This document shows, piece by piece, positions 29,546 through 41,985 of a DNA stretch of 64,000 nucleotides (its first letter is position 1; each line of letters starts with the position of its first letter). This DNA is from Takakia lepidozioides (lineage: Eukaryota; Streptophyta; Takakiopsida; Takakiales; Takakiaceae). Under the pieces are notes generated by a model. That model ran no database searches. It saw only the letters and a program-made list of their open reading frames with translations, and was not told where the DNA came from. Both the position numbers and the translations under genes were made by a program. The stretch spans positions 70,350,756 to 70,414,755 of the forward strand of contig CM060731.1 in NCBI GenBank assembly GCA_030704615.1. Reading direction: 5' to 3'.

Positions 29546-31413
29546 ATTTCCGAAGGGACAAGGCAGTTTTTGGTGGGCCCCCTCCAAAACAGGACATACC
29601 CTCACAGATGAGGGTATATCTCTCACGAAACTAACATCCACCGGATGAACTGTATGAATTGGAGGCTACCTACTTCATCCAACTTCTGTGAAAATTTCAG
29701 CTCATTTCACCATGTATTTTGGAGGATTATAAGAAATTTGCAAGCCCTAAATTTGGGGTACACTCCAAATTTGCAGTGGAAAAATGGTTTGACCAGGAAA
29801 GTGGATCGACAAATTTTTTTTTTCCTCACAAGACCCCATCCAGATTCCCATTATGTGGCACCTAAAGCATGTTGTGGCAAAATTCCAAAGTAGAATTCCC
29901 AAATTTTCACAAGGTTGCTTTGTAAGGGAAAACAGGGGGGGTCAAAACACACCATGAAGCTCAAATGACATGTAATTCAGGCTGCGGGGGTCCAAATTTC
30001 CTTGGAATCACAATTTCTGCGGTGAAAGTCTCCCTTGAATGATGAAGTACCACCTCCAAAAAAAAATTTAGAATTTCAGCAAAAATTGAAGCACTGATTT
30101 ATCTTTCTGTGAATTTCTACTTCAATCCCAACTCAGGCCAAATATTGCCTGAGCTGGTAGACATTTCCGGCTACAAAAAATGGGCTACGTCATCGATTTG
30201 CGACCCTAAAATGTCAGGGGACCCCAAATGCGAAATCCTAAGAAGGCCTGGGGACGCCCTCTGTTTCAGCGTTTCATCCGACAAGCATCTAAAAACTAAC
30301 TACCAACTACCAAATACCTGCTATACCCCCAGTGCAACGAAACAAGCTCCCCGCGAGCTCCTGCGTTACCCCCAATGTAGCGATACAAGGTCCCCGCGAG
30401 CACCTGCTTTACCCCCAATGCAGCGATACAAGCTCCCCAGGAATATCATGATCCCAGAACTGGGGGGGGAGTTGAACCCCCCGATCTGCCCATTGTGCAG
30501 ACAATCCCGCGCCCCCCCCAAAGCAGCAAGCATCACCCCCAAAAGCAGAACCACTACCATGACTGCTGCACCGCTGCCCCGCCCCGCCCCCCCCTTCCCC
30601 AAAAGTGTGAAACCACCCAAACACAACGCTCCTACGCCAATACACCCAAACCCCCATCACCTCCACAGCCCCTCAACCGGCAGCAGTAGATCGACATGAC
30701 CCCCACAGCCTGTGAACCATCAGCAACACACCCCCACATGACCAGCACTGCCCATGAACCAACAGCAGCACTGAATTCGTGGCTGTGCAGCCCTTCTCGC
30801 ACCTCGTAAATGCAGGTGAAGCAGCAGATGTAAACGCAGCGGCCAGCTCTAAAGACAAACAAGAGCTCCGCAACGCAAAACGGAACAGCGGCCCACACAC
30901 ACCCACATCGCGAAGAGCCCAATAAGCGCACAAAGAAAACAATCAAGCGCATGCAGGGCAAAATAGGATCGACACAGGAAGGAAGAAGAAGCGTAAAAAG
31001 CCGATCTGCACACAACAAGTTGCGAGCCCTCCACATGCACAAACGAGAGATAACAAAGGATGCGAAGTGCCCGTCCCTGCCACCTCCCGCCATCCTTCGC
31101 ACGTGCCAGGGGGAGATGTGGCTGTCCGCACAGGCGGACATGCAGCCCCGGTGGCACCGGTCGCCGCCGAACACATGAACCCCATCCCATCCAACCGGCC
31201 ACGTGGCAGGTCAACCCTGCTGGAGGGCCCCAAATCACTGATTTTTGGGTACTACTTTCCAAAAAATCCTGCCGGCTGTCCCTTAGGATTTTTGGGGTGC
31301 CATCAAACATTTTTCATTCAGGGCTCGAATTCATCCGAATTCATCTCGATGATTTTCATCCAATCGAAATTTTCCGGCGACCTAATTCAGGTCGCCTTGT
31401 CCATAAGGGGTTA
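29546..31413. mobile_element. ~1.9-kb element nested in the monomer array
   Basis: It interrupts a monomer between GGTACTT (29545) and TAGACCC (31414). Its ends share GGACAAGGC in inverted orientation (near 29564 and near 31400), which suggests terminal inverted repeats. Inside, 30330-30440 has three ~45-bp tandem copies built on TACCCCCAATGNAGCGATAC, and 30480-31250 is GC-rich with a Pro-rich reading frame (30109-30699) of low-complexity character. No transposase recognised. No clear target duplication. Confidence 0.45.
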
Positions 31414-31720
31414 TAGACCCAAGCGAATGCAAAGACCTTGCCTTAAGGGATTGAGCCCACAACCTCCAGAACTCTAAAATGAACTATTTCAAATCCAAAA
31501 GGCCTTATGGTCCCAGCTACTTTTAACCTCTTAGCCTCAACGTACTTGTAAACCCAAGCAAATGCAAAGACCTTGCCTTAAGGGATTGAACCCACAACCT
31601 CCTGAACTATAAAATGAACTACCTATCAAATCCAAATTTCAAATCCAAAAGGCCTTATGGTCCAAGCTACTTTTAGCCTTTTAACCTTAAGGTACTTGTA
31701 GACCCAAGCAAATGCGAAGG
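31414..31720 (-). repeat. Tandem tRNA-like monomers, right part
   Basis: Continuation of the 28963-29545 array with copies starting CAAGC at about 31420, 31556 and 31706. The same B-box-like GGTTCAATCCC is seen on the minus strand. Confidence 0.7.
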
Positions 31721-31938
31721 CCTTGCCTGAAGGCATGGCCCCACAAATAATGAAATTAGAGGTGCAGGTAAGCATATAGTTAGGAGTGACATGATTGAAT
31801 GGTCGAGTTGTGTAGAGCACTTAGCGTCCCACTAACAATTGCCAAAATTTGCTTCTTGCACTGTGTGGTGATGTTCTGTATATTGCAGGAGACAGTGGAG
31901 TCGGTGTGGAGCTTGAAGGCCACGACAGAGAGCAGGTC

Positions 31939-33493
31939 ATGGCAGATGTAGCAGTGAGAGCGAGGGCACTGTCATTGTATCGCATGCTGATGCGGTCCGT
32001 GCGCACCTGGCCAGGCCCCTCACACGAGAAGACGTACATTTATGTATATCTTGTCCTCACATTCGTGTTTCTTTGCAATGTAGATGCATGATTTGTGTGG
32101 CCGTTTCATGTTCGCTTTGTGTCTTTGCTTTCCTCCTCTCCAATCCAATGGGTTCAACCTGGATTCTCTACAAATGACGAATCGACAGTGGTAACCCTAA
32201 ACGCTGTTTCTTCTTTTCTCCCTTGTAACCCGCTTGGTTCTGGGCCGAGTTGAAATCCTTTGTAAGGTTAGAACCCCAAGACGAGCGGTAGGAGAGCTGG
32301 TATCGTGTGGTGACTATGGCTGGCTTCAAAGGTATAATGGCAATGGCAATATTCACCGGGAGTGGTCAGCGAGAGGAATTAGGTTGGACTTGCGAGCAGA
32401 TTAGGGTTATGTACTGACTGGTTTCATTAATCATTTGATGCCTTCCTGAGGTGGGAGGTGGTGACATCTGTTTTCTGGGAATGCAGGATGAGGCATACAC
32501 ACTTTTTAGAAGGGATCAGCGGGTCACAGATCCTGCAGAGATAACTAAAAAGGTGCGCTCTTTCGGTCACTTAGAGGGCCGTCTCTGCTATCCATTTACC
32601 AGATTTTCTCTCATCAAAGTCTGTCATGGAAACCACGTGCCCGCATCATGCACTCCTGGAACGTCCACCCTTAACCGTGCATTCAACTTTGGCAATTCAG
32701 ATATCGACTTCCCGTTTATATTCACAAGGATGATCTGTTACAAGGCGTTTGAATATGTATGAATGAAAAAACAACTACAATCAGTATTGTACTCACATCT
32801 GAGATACTTTCAGTAGACAACTTCCTTGTTTGACAGGATCTGTGCTGCATTGAATACTGGTTTAAGCTCTCTCAGTTATTGAGGAGGAAATCTAGCGGCC
32901 TCTTGTTCGTTTGTGAACATGGTTTGTTCTGTTGCCTGTAAAGTTGGCAAGGTCTTGGGTCATTCATAATGTAGCTTATTAGATTTTTTTCAAGCACAAT
33001 ACGGCAAGGGTTATTCACTAATAATATTGGCTTGCTTAGGATTTTTCTAGCCTATGGACTGACATACCCAAACTTTTCACTAAGCTTGCCTGTGTTTGTG
33101 AATGCAGCTAGTGGAAGGTGAGACGAGATATCAAATTGCCTGGCACTACAAAATTCCTTATCCGCGCCTTCATAACTTGGCCACTGGCTCTGTCACTGAA
33201 AATCCTAAAAGGGTTTCGGGGCCTGGTTACCAGGTGTGTAGTTATTCCTTCTTTTTTGCTGATAAACTGGGTGTGTTTAGCTGGGGTGAAGGTCACCATC
33301 TCTACCTTATGATGGACACTGGTTCCTTGATTTCAGCTCTTAAGTTAGAAGCTATGTGCTGGGTGGTTCATTGCTTTCGCTAATAGCAGGGTGCATGGGT
33401 TTTCAGATTCCTTCCCAAGCGATGGGCTCTTTGGATGATGAAGATGATGTACCAGGATTAAATGGATCAAAGAGGATTTTTCAGGGTTTGTGA
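31939..33493 (+). CDS. LYRM1: LYR-motif protein, LYRM1-like
   Basis: Small LYR (complex 1 LYR) proteins act as assembly factors or adaptors in mitochondria, usually with acyl-carrier protein. Four phase-0 exons: 31939-32043, 32487-32552, 33108-33233 and 33407-33493 (TGA), giving 127 residues. The start is ATG at 31939, just after an upstream exon or untranslated stretch that begins at the acceptor near 31890. The LYR signature is ALSLYRMLMRSVRTWPG; the second exon gives DEAYTLFRRDQRVTDPAEI, and the third HYKIPYPRL, which is characteristic of LYRM1. The length fits the family (about 120 residues). The C-terminus is acidic then basic (LDDEDDVPGLNGSKRIF). The exact substrate of LYRM1 proteins is poorly known, so the role is inferred from the family. 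Confidence 0.85.
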
Positions 33494-34260
33494 GGTGTAT
33501 AATGTGCTTTTGTCTTTGTAAATTCCCAACCCTACCATGAGGGTTGAAGCAGCAGCACTCGGTGTTCCAAATGGTGAGAGGGGGGCAAACTTTTGGCTGC
33601 AGCACTGGTTGTTTTTCTTGTCACATCTGGCTTGTAGGTTCCATGTTGCTGGGGCAGCAGTAATATGCAGATCACCTTGCCTCAGCTACCTACCTGGTTT
33701 CTAATCGATGATCCCATAGATTTTGATTGAGGGAGTGCCAAACTAAAATTTACAGTTGCCAAGGCACTGAATTGAAGGTCAAAGTCCAAGTTCAGACCAT
33801 TATCACTGTCTTGTCACGGCCAGATCAAACTGCAGTCTTCACCTTAAATTCAGTCCTTCCATCGGGATTAATATTTTGTGAGCTTCTCGTTGAAAACCAT
33901 GTGTAATTTGGAGAGGTGTGTGTTAATTGCATCAACATATGCTTGTTAACCTTGAAAGGCGCGCAAGGACATGCACTCTTGTCCCTGACTGATTCAGGAC
34001 ATTAATTTTCATAATATCTAACAGGACCATTCGGACATGACACGCTAGCTTGAGGATTTCTTGTGTCTTCAGATTTGCAGTTGAAAGATTCCAAATCTCA
34101 AGGTGTCTTCTTTTTATGGTTGATTTTCTTTGTATTTTCCATGGATGCAATGCAAAGGAGTTTTTTGTGAGTTCTCTCTTTGCTTCATCACGAATTGCTT
34201 TTATTTCATCTCAAAATCAAATCCATAAAATTCTTTTTCATCATGGATGTGATGTTATAA
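33494..34260. other. 3' flank of the LYR gene, no further gene
   Basis: No coding signal on either strand. The first part is presumably 3' untranslated region. Confidence 0.35.
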
Positions 34261-34264
34261 TGTT

Positions 34265-34470
34265 TTATAGGGTAGCCTATGCCGTTGGCCCAAGTGTTTA
34301 GTGTCATCTAAGCCCAAGTGCAATCTCCTATGTATCCAAGTGTCTCATATGTCGAGGCCCAAGTCGACCTCTAGGGTAGACTGTGTCGTTGGCCAATGTG
34401 TGAAGAATATTTGACCCAAGTGTAATTTCCTATGTATCCCAGTGCGTCTCCCATGGCGAGGCCCATCTAA
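34265..34470 (+). repeat. CCAAGTG-array fragment
   Basis: About two units of the array described at 13380-15310, starting TAGGGTAGCCTATGCCGTTG. Confidence 0.75.
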
Positions 34471-34797
34471 CAGTATCTCTAATGGTGAACGCCATCGGCC
34501 TCGCCAAGCTGCTCATGGCGTAGAGCTTTGGCGTGGGGTTTGGCTCATGGCGTGGAGTTTGGCGGAAAGACATCCACTGGGGTGACGACAAATCCAACGC
34601 CAAGGTGGGCTGGCCAGCCTGCCGAAGCCACGTGGTGGCTCTAGGCTGCGCCACACCTGCTCTTCATATCCCCAAAGGCAAGAGCGCATGTTCCTCATAA
34701 CTCCTACGCCACGTGCACGCACCAGATTTGCTCCATGTGCTTGGGCGTGCACATGCACCCTTGGCGGAGGCTTGACGAGGAACGCCAAAGAAAGAAG

Positions 34798-34868
34798 ACT
34801 CCGACCAAACCCGACGTAACTACCACTTCGCCTTAACTATTGCCCCGTTTCGGGGGTGGGCCCTATAA
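34798..34868 (-). mobile_element. 5'-truncated SINE tail (structured module)
   Basis: Plus-strand string ACTCCGACC...GACGTAACT...CCACTTCGCC...TGCCCCGTTTCGGGGGTGGG, ending CCCTATA. The hairpin stem CCCCG/CGGGG is kept. It matches the 3' tail of the SINE at 9794-10057. No clear target duplication. Confidence 0.55.
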
Positions 34869-36924
34869 GGAGGACACCGGGTAACCAAAGGGAGAAGTAA
34901 ATAGGGTAGCGGTGCCTAGGGTACCTAGGATACCCGGGGGTGCCCTAGGATACCGCAAAGGGGTTGGACTCGAGTTGTCGCTTATTGGTGATGATGGCAG
35001 TGAGGGAGCGCAGTGAGGAGGATTTTAAAGCATCTGTAAAAAAAATGGGGGATAGGGATTTTAAGATTGTCGTGTAGCGCGTTTATACTAGTGTCCCACC
35101 TCTAGTACCGGCTGTGATAATTGATAGGGGGCCGGTGTGCTACCCACGCTGGCGGATGGCGAGGATGAGGGGGGCATATTTTTGTCGTTTATCAAGGGTG
35201 GAGGGGGCTGGGTATCGGTCATGACAGTATGTGAATTCAACGAAGTGAATGGTTAATTTTGGGGAAGGGGAGGTGGGTAGGGGGGCATTGATGGATAAGC
35301 CTTGGACAAGTAAGATATATGGGCAGAACCGAGAGGACAGGAACAGGGTAAGTGATGGCAAGTACACGGAAGTATCTAGTGAGGGACAGTGTGGTCAGGG
35401 GGTCGGCCTTGGTACGTACCAGCATTGATGAGTGAGAACCATCTAGTTTCTGATCTGGACACGAGAAGTTTATGGATGTGCCAAACTGCGATTATAGCAA
35501 GTGACGCGGAGATCATGTATAACGGGGTGAGTACACTGACTGAGGAGATGGGGCCAGGTGTCACGTACTATATGTGTATGTAAACATAACGGGCAGCTGG
35601 GGGATGGGAATGAGCGTGACCAGAAGTTTGGGCGTAACGTTGGATTTGCGCGTCGGTAACAGTCTTGGTGTGCCAGAAGTAGTTTGACAATTTATGGTGA
35701 AAAACTGTAGATTGTGTCCATTTTTGGATATGGGCTTTGGTATGGCTGGTAGAGGCTAAGGCTTGTTTGTGTGCTTCGCGCGTGAGAGTGGATTTACGGT
35801 TACGTATGGGTTTGGTACGATGGAAAATGTGGTGTACCCCCTGCCCTTGACATAGGTCCCTCCGCGCCAAATATAGTGTTGGCGGGGTACGCTGGGGCAC
35901 GATCCAGGAAATACCATGCCCAAAATGGCGTTGGAAATGGCATGGCATACCAATGCGTTGGGGGTGCTCTATAATTACACATCAATATATGAAGTGAGGC
36001 AATTTGTTTTGTTTTGTTTGTTTTGTAGGGTTGAGATCTCCCAAACCTACGGTGTGGGAGATATGGAATTTCAAGTACTTTTGGTAGCTGGAAATTCCTG
36101 AAAAATAGCAAAGTGGGCTTGGAACAATGACGTGGAGATCTCCCAAACTGTAGGGTACATAGGGGACTGTACTTGGACTGAAATGACATGACTGGACACT
36201 TGGGTGAGCACTTGGGCCAACGGCACATGCTACCCTAGTATCTCGTTATATTCTAAATTTTAAATTAAAATACAACAGATTTAAAAAACTTACACTTCAT
36301 ATCACTTTTAAAATTAAAAATATTATTAATTTAAAAAATCAAAACATACTCAATTCATTAATGATACTAATTTATCATAAAGACAAAAAAAATAACTCCG
36401 ACTAGAGCTGACGTAACTGATAGCCACTTTATTTTATGGGTACTGCTTCATGTTACGGTGGGTTCTATAAAAGTTTTTTCCAAATCAAAATCTTAAATTT
36501 AAAATATTTAAACATAGAGACTAAATAGATGTACATATATCTAGTGTCTATATCAGATTTTGTTGATGTATATATATATGTCAATCTATGTATATTCTTA
36601 ATTGTCCAAAATAGACAAGAGACAAAAATCTAATATTAAGAATTATTCTATTTTACTAGTTATTATTATATTATTATTTATAATATACCTATATATAATA
36701 TCGTCATATATTAGTCAATTGAAAAGTGTTCACCACAAAACTAAAGTGTTGAGGTTCTAAGGGTTTCGATAATTGGGCAACCATTGATTTCTATTTGGTG
36801 GTTTTATCATAATTAACATTCAGAAGTGCAATAACATTTACATTTGAATATGTGACGGAACAAAAGAAAGGATAAAGGATAACGTTTCAAACGAAAAAAA
36901 AGAAACTAATATTGGAGTAAATTT
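34869..36924. other. Repeat-rich spacer, no gene
   Basis: Holds a short tandem of TAGGGTACC/CCTAGGATACC (34903-34960), then a 0.9-kb stretch of unrecognised sequence, then the (AAAAC)n SINE-like repeat in reverse sense (36005-36150) and an inverted CCAAGTG-array piece (36150-36240). After that comes a strongly AT-rich 650 bp containing a degenerate structured SINE tail at 36393-36470. No supported coding region. Confidence 0.45.
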
Positions 36925-37149
36925 CAGTGTTGGTCTAGTATCAACATTTTTTGATACCAGGCTGGTCCTGGTATATGGGTGGCTCTCAAAATGACATACT
37001 AGGGGAACATTGGTACCAGGGATATTTTTCAAATTAGATTGAGAAAATTTTAATTTTAAGCAATGGTATCAATACAAATGTGCTCAAGCAATACCAACTG
37101 GTATACATACTGGGATCTGGTATCAAACAAGGCTTCAATTCACTTTAAA

Positions 37150-40100
37150 AACACTTGATGAGTGCAGAATTGCACATGGGAATCAAACTTCTGCTAATTC
37201 GCCAACATCCACCTACCCTAAGCTGCGAAATGGTCGCCATAACACTCTTTCCTACTTCCCTTCAACAAGATTTCATATCAGTCGAAGAAGGGTTGCGAAA
37301 CGTTTGGTCTGGTATCAACAGTATACCAATGGAATTTTTCAAAGCCTTATGGCTCATGGTGGGGGAACATTTTCTGAGTATGGCTAACGACATTCTTGGT
37401 AAAGGAATTATGCCTTCCCCTATGTCTCAAGGTTTGATCACTCTCATCTTCAAAAACTGAGATAGGCAAAAAATCTCTAACTACCGTTCCATCACGTTGT
37501 TAAACATCACCTATAAAATAATAGCTAAGGCGCTTGCTTTAAGACTTCAGCCACTGCTCCCTAGAATCATCAAGAAAGATCATACTTGCTTTATCAAGGA
37601 CAGGATGATTTTAGACAATATCTTACTGGCTCACGAAGCTTTGCATTTGGCTAACATAAATCTCCAACCCCTAGCATTCCTCATGCTAGATTTTGAGAAA
37701 GCTTTTGACTCAATTGATTGGGATTTTCTTCTGAGGGTCCTGGCAAAAGCTGGTTTTCAAGGACCCTTCCTTCATTGGATCAAAATCCTCATTTCTTCTG
37801 CCTCAAGCAGGGTTATGGTCAATGGGGTAATCTCTGACTATTTCCCCATATCTAGGTCAGTTCGCCAAGGTTGCCCTTGGCTCCCTTTCTCTTCCTCATT
37901 GTTGTGGACAGTCTCGGGCATCTATGGGATTATAAACCTGATATAGCCGGACCTCCCATCCATGGTCAAACTTTCCATGTATGCTGATGACACAGCTTTG
38001 CTCCTGCATTGCTACATGGGCAATATAGAAAAAGCCATCCTTGCTTTGAACCAATTCTGCTTGGCCTCTGGTCTAATGGTTAACTGGAACAAATCTGTGG
38101 GAATGCTTTCTTTAATCCAAGAAAATGCTGCATTGCGGCACTGCCAGCCTTGGGGAGGAAATTTGGTCTGAGATGGCATCCTGAGGGGTCCTCCCGTGCT
38201 CTTTTGGGTTACCAAATGGGACACTACCTCATGGACAAACAACGGTTCTGAGGGATTCTGGAAATGCTGAAGAAGAAACTTATTATTGGAGCTCCTCTAT
38301 GCTGTCTCTTTCAGGAAGAGCCCTAGTGCTCAATCAAATTCTCATGGCCTCAATATGGTTCCCGGCTGTTGTTTGGGCACCTGGCTCTGCTCTTATAAAA
38401 AGGATAAAAACATTGATGCGTTCGAAACTTCCTATGGGAAACTACTTCAGCCAGCCCTCAGCGTCGTGCCTTGGTTTCTTGGAAGCAAGTCTGCCAACCA
38501 AAATGCCAGGGAGGGTTGGTTATCATTGACCCCACTGCGTAGATTGCTACTTTGCTAGCTAAATGGGTGCCAAGGGCTCCCAGGCACATTCAAAGCCCCT
38601 GGAGTAGACTGGTTCGACCTCACTTGGTGGATGCCACGCCGCGATCTTCCCAAAAGTGGGCTCCCTCCCTCAGATGGATAGTGCAGGGTAAAGGTACCAC
38701 GACTCCCACAGGGTCCTAGCCCTAGCTCTCTATAATTTGGAAGGCATGGAACTTGCTCAGGCCCTCTTTCACACATTAAAGAATGCTTGTCAATTACGCA
38801 GAGGCCATCCGACAGCCCTTTTTCGAAAAATAAAACCTTGGATTTCGAGTGTTGTTGCCTTTAGTTCGGAGATGGGATGGCTGGGAAGAGGAATGATTCA
38901 TTCATCTGGACAACATCTGGGAACATGGAGATTTTGTCCCCACACCCCTGATTACTTCTGTTCTAGGCACTCGCCGTTCTGTAATTTCTTGGCCATGCAT
39001 TGTTTCCCAGATACCTCCTTATACTCGAGCTCCTTTGCAAGATAAAAACAAGGAATGGGACGTGCCAGCCTGGTTTGGCAATAGGAATGAAGATCATAAT
39101 TTGGCTCTCCTACCTCTGTCCTAGTCAAATAACGGTGGCAGTGCCTCGGGCCTTGGTTTCAAGGTTCTCAATGCAGGAGGGCTGGCTCTCCTTGGCGAAA
39201 GAACCTTAGCGCCAAAGCAGGATTGTTCCCCATAAGGGTCATTGACTGTATCTCAGGGAAGCCTAATCCTTTGCCACCACTAGGACAGGCCCCTCATTGG
39301 GCCCAACATTCACATTTCAACTGGTTTATGAGATTGCCACTTGTAGGTCTGCAATTTGATCCAGGGGAATGGTCCTGGATGGACAGGGCTCGCTCCCCAT
39401 TCTTTGTCTACTCTGTTAAACTTGGTTATTCGCTTCTCTCACCACCCCATTCCTTCTCCAGTAAATAGATAAGCAAATGGGGCTTACTTTTGCAAGGTGA
39501 TGTTAATTGGTCCCAAATCTGGAAAGAGATTTGGCGCAAAGATCAGAATTCTAAGCTATCTGCATTCCTATGGAAGATTACTCATAAGATCCTCCCATTG
39601 AATGTATTCATGAAAGTTGATAATTTGGACTGCGCTATGTGTTTAGGAAGCCAGGAGTCCTTGGAACAGTGTCCGGTGACATGCCCAAGGGCAAAAACAG
39701 TCTGGTCCATGGTCACTAATTTCTACTCCAATTGGGAGACTCTCCCTGTTCTCAACCCCCTTCTCTCTTACTGCTTAACTTTAGAAATGGCAAACCTATG
39801 ATTAGGTGCCCAGTGTGGGGGTGTCTGAGAGCTCATAAGCTTTCGGCAATTTGGAAATTAAGGTGTGCTTGGATTTTCCAGGGTAAAACCCCCAGTCTGA
39901 GATCTGTGTTGTTTCAGAGTGAGAATACTCCGGCCAAAGCCGGCGTAACTAAGAGCCACTTCGCCTCACGGCTACTGCCCCCTCTCGGGGGTGGGCCCTA
40001 TCTTCAGGTTTATATTGATCTCATGACTGAGGAGATGAAGGCCTGCATCTCATTGTGTGCAGCTTTTCCCCGAGCTTCAGTCAGGCCTAATTTCCAGGAG

Positions 40101-40204
40101 TTTGATCTCGCATGGGGCAAGAATGGCCTCCTTGGCTCCCGTATTTCCGACTCTTTAGTGCAATGGAAAGACTCCATCCCCCCTTCATGGGAAATCCCCG
40201 GCTG
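37150..40204 (+). pseudogene. Degenerate LINE (L1-type) reverse transcriptase and C-terminal domain
   Basis: Fragments of one ORF2-like protein lie in several frames. The RT blocks read KISNYRSITLLNITYKIIAK, then FLMLDFEKAFDSIDWDFLLR, VRQGCPW and MYADDTALLL (near 37978). Further on come LSGRALVLNQILMASIWFPA (38300s) and a zinc-binding RVT-type C-terminus (WRKDQNSKLSAFLWKITHKI through DNLDCAMC, 39530-39800). An endonuclease domain is not seen, so the copy is 5'-truncated, and stops and frameshifts are numerous. A structured SINE tail is inserted at 39918-40002. Confidence 0.85.
39918..40002 (-). mobile_element. 5'-truncated SINE tail inserted in the LINE
   Basis: 85 bp containing CTCCGGCCAAAGCCGG, GCCACTTCGCC and a CCCCC/GGGGG hairpin, ending GGGCCCTATC. 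It is flanked by TTCAG at 39913-39917 and 40003-40007. Removing it rejoins the LINE reading frame (LFQ to VYIDL), which confirms it as an insertion. Confidence 0.75.
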
Positions 40205-40849
40205 AAGGCAAAGATGTAGACTTCAACTAGCGCCCTAAACGAGCAAGAAACTCTAAGTTTAAAGCACAGCTTAAATTCTAGAACTCATGCAGTATGAAAA
40301 CAGTCTAGCTCGCTGGTCGACGTAGTTAGTTTTTTGCTTTACATCACCCCTTCTCTCGTCTCTCTCGCTTCTCTGCTCCTCCTGTTCAGAATAGTATTGC
40401 TCAGGGTAGCGCTGCCTTCATGCTCTGGCACCGCCACAACACTGCTTATTACGCACGAACATTACTTGGATGCTTGCTCTGCAACTCAAACACTCTTTGT
40501 TTCTTTTGGATACTTGGCCATGGGGTGGTATCCCCACTGTAAGCCTTCACGGCCTCAAGGTGCCAGGTTATTTTTTCCACTTTTTCTAATATATTTTCCA
40601 GGGCCTCTGTCCCCTGTTCCGTAAAATTATATATATATACAATACATTTGTAATTATTCACAATATTTGCAGAACACTGATATCACAAGTAGACTACTCA
40701 TACCAGATCAGCAAATGAGGAAGACGGTGGGGGGTATTGGTATGGCGGCTGCTATATAAAAGTCTATACCAACCTCGTGTCTTTATCTACCAGTGCTTAT
40801 ATCGGTACATATACCAACCCTGAGTCACCTATATACTAGACCAACAATG

Positions 40850-41410
40850 ATCTTAACCCTTAATCCCCCAAGCGACCCAAATCCGGTAGCTGGTAGGGCT
40901 CCCTCTCATCCAGCCTCTTCCCCCAAAAAGCACAAAAAGTCTGACGACGTGGGTGACTTGACACATGGTAGGGGAATGCCACCTGAGGCCCCGGCTGATT
41001 AACAGTTTTAGGCTTTGGCAATGCTACTCTAGGGTTGTTCTACCTGTGCAAGTACTATCCAAATTCTAGAATTTTTTGGACATTGTTCGAGCGGGCATTA
41101 GTCACTATGGTACCCACACATCTAATGTAGGGTTTCTTGAAAAAGTTTGGGGAAATCGAATATCTATGGAGGTTGCTTGAAGCTTGAACATTTTGACCTG
41201 TGATGGCAACATAAAAAATATTATATTAGGCAAGGTATAAGTTTGTTTTGTTTTGTTTCGTCGTTGAGATCTCTCAAACCGCAAGGCCTCCGCCCAGGGT
41301 CATGATACTGCCGGAAAGTCCTCGATGAGGGATTGCATTCAATCTGAGCCCAGTCCACGTGGCATAAGAATGGGGGAAGATGCAGGGTGTATTTCCTTGG
41401 ATGAGCACCC
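40850..41410. other. Spacer with partial SINE-like repeat
   Basis: A partial copy of the (AAAAC)n SINE-like repeat in reverse sense spans about 41232-41350. No gene seen. Confidence 0.4.
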
Positions 41411-41747
41411 ATTACCGCGGAAACACGGCAAATACGGCAAACCCTAACCCTAACCCTTAGCGAACTGCCATGTTTGTGAAGGAAAACAGGCTGGGAATTA
41501 AGCTGACGTCATTACCGCGGAAACACGGCAAATACGACAAACCGGGGAAACACTGCAAATTGTAACCCCAAACCCTAACCGTAACCCTTAGCGAACTGCC
41601 ATGTTCGTGGAGGGAAACAGGGCTGGAATTAAGCGAGCGTTAGGCACATGAGAATTCAAATAATAATAATAAAAATAATAAAAGTTTTTTGTTTTTTTTT
41701 TTTATTTTTTTGGTTTTTTTTTCGCCCCTCCCCCTGGGCATTTGGGT

Positions 41748-41985
41748 AGATGTCGTCGACGATCATCGTGAATTCATGATCATGAAGAAATTGAGTGCGT
41801 TGACGCACTCAGTTCTGCGTGGGGGGGGGGGGGGGGGGGGAGAGGGAGGGAAAAAAAAAAAAAAAAAAAAAAAAAAACACTTGTTTTCTTTTTTGGGTTC
41901 ACCCCCCCGGGAGAACTGAGTGCGTCAACGCACTCAATTTCTTCATGATCATGATTTCAGGATGATCATCGACGACAGTGTTGTG
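41748..41985. repeat. Inverted repeat with a G22 and a long A tract between the arms
   Basis: Arms of about 70 bp (41748-41820 and 41911-41985) share GTCGTCGACGATCATC, TCATGATCATGAA and GAGTGCG...CGCACTC in opposite orientation. Between them lie about 22 consecutive Gs (41820-41841) and a ~27-base A run after GAGGGAGGG. Each arm holds its own small palindromes. Confidence 0.75.

Larger units (their letters stand above)
36925..40849. mobile_element. Pair of hAT-type termini enclosing a dead LINE
   Basis: Left end CAGTGTTGGTCTAGTAT at 36925; right end ATACTAGACCAACAATG at 40833-40849, nearly perfect inverted copies. The sequence next to each end (Gs and Ts built on CTGGTAT/ACCAGG, and AATGAGGAAGACGGTGGGG at 40715) matches the MITE at 2743-3210. 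The 8-bp flanks (GTAAATTT and ATCTTAAC) do not match, so this may be one MITE split by the LINE, or two separate element halves. Confidence 0.5.

Noticed and set aside
30109-30699. 196-codon Pro-rich open frame
   Set aside because: It covers GC-rich tandem repeats and low-complexity sequence inside a transposon-like insertion, with open frames on the other strand too. No domain.
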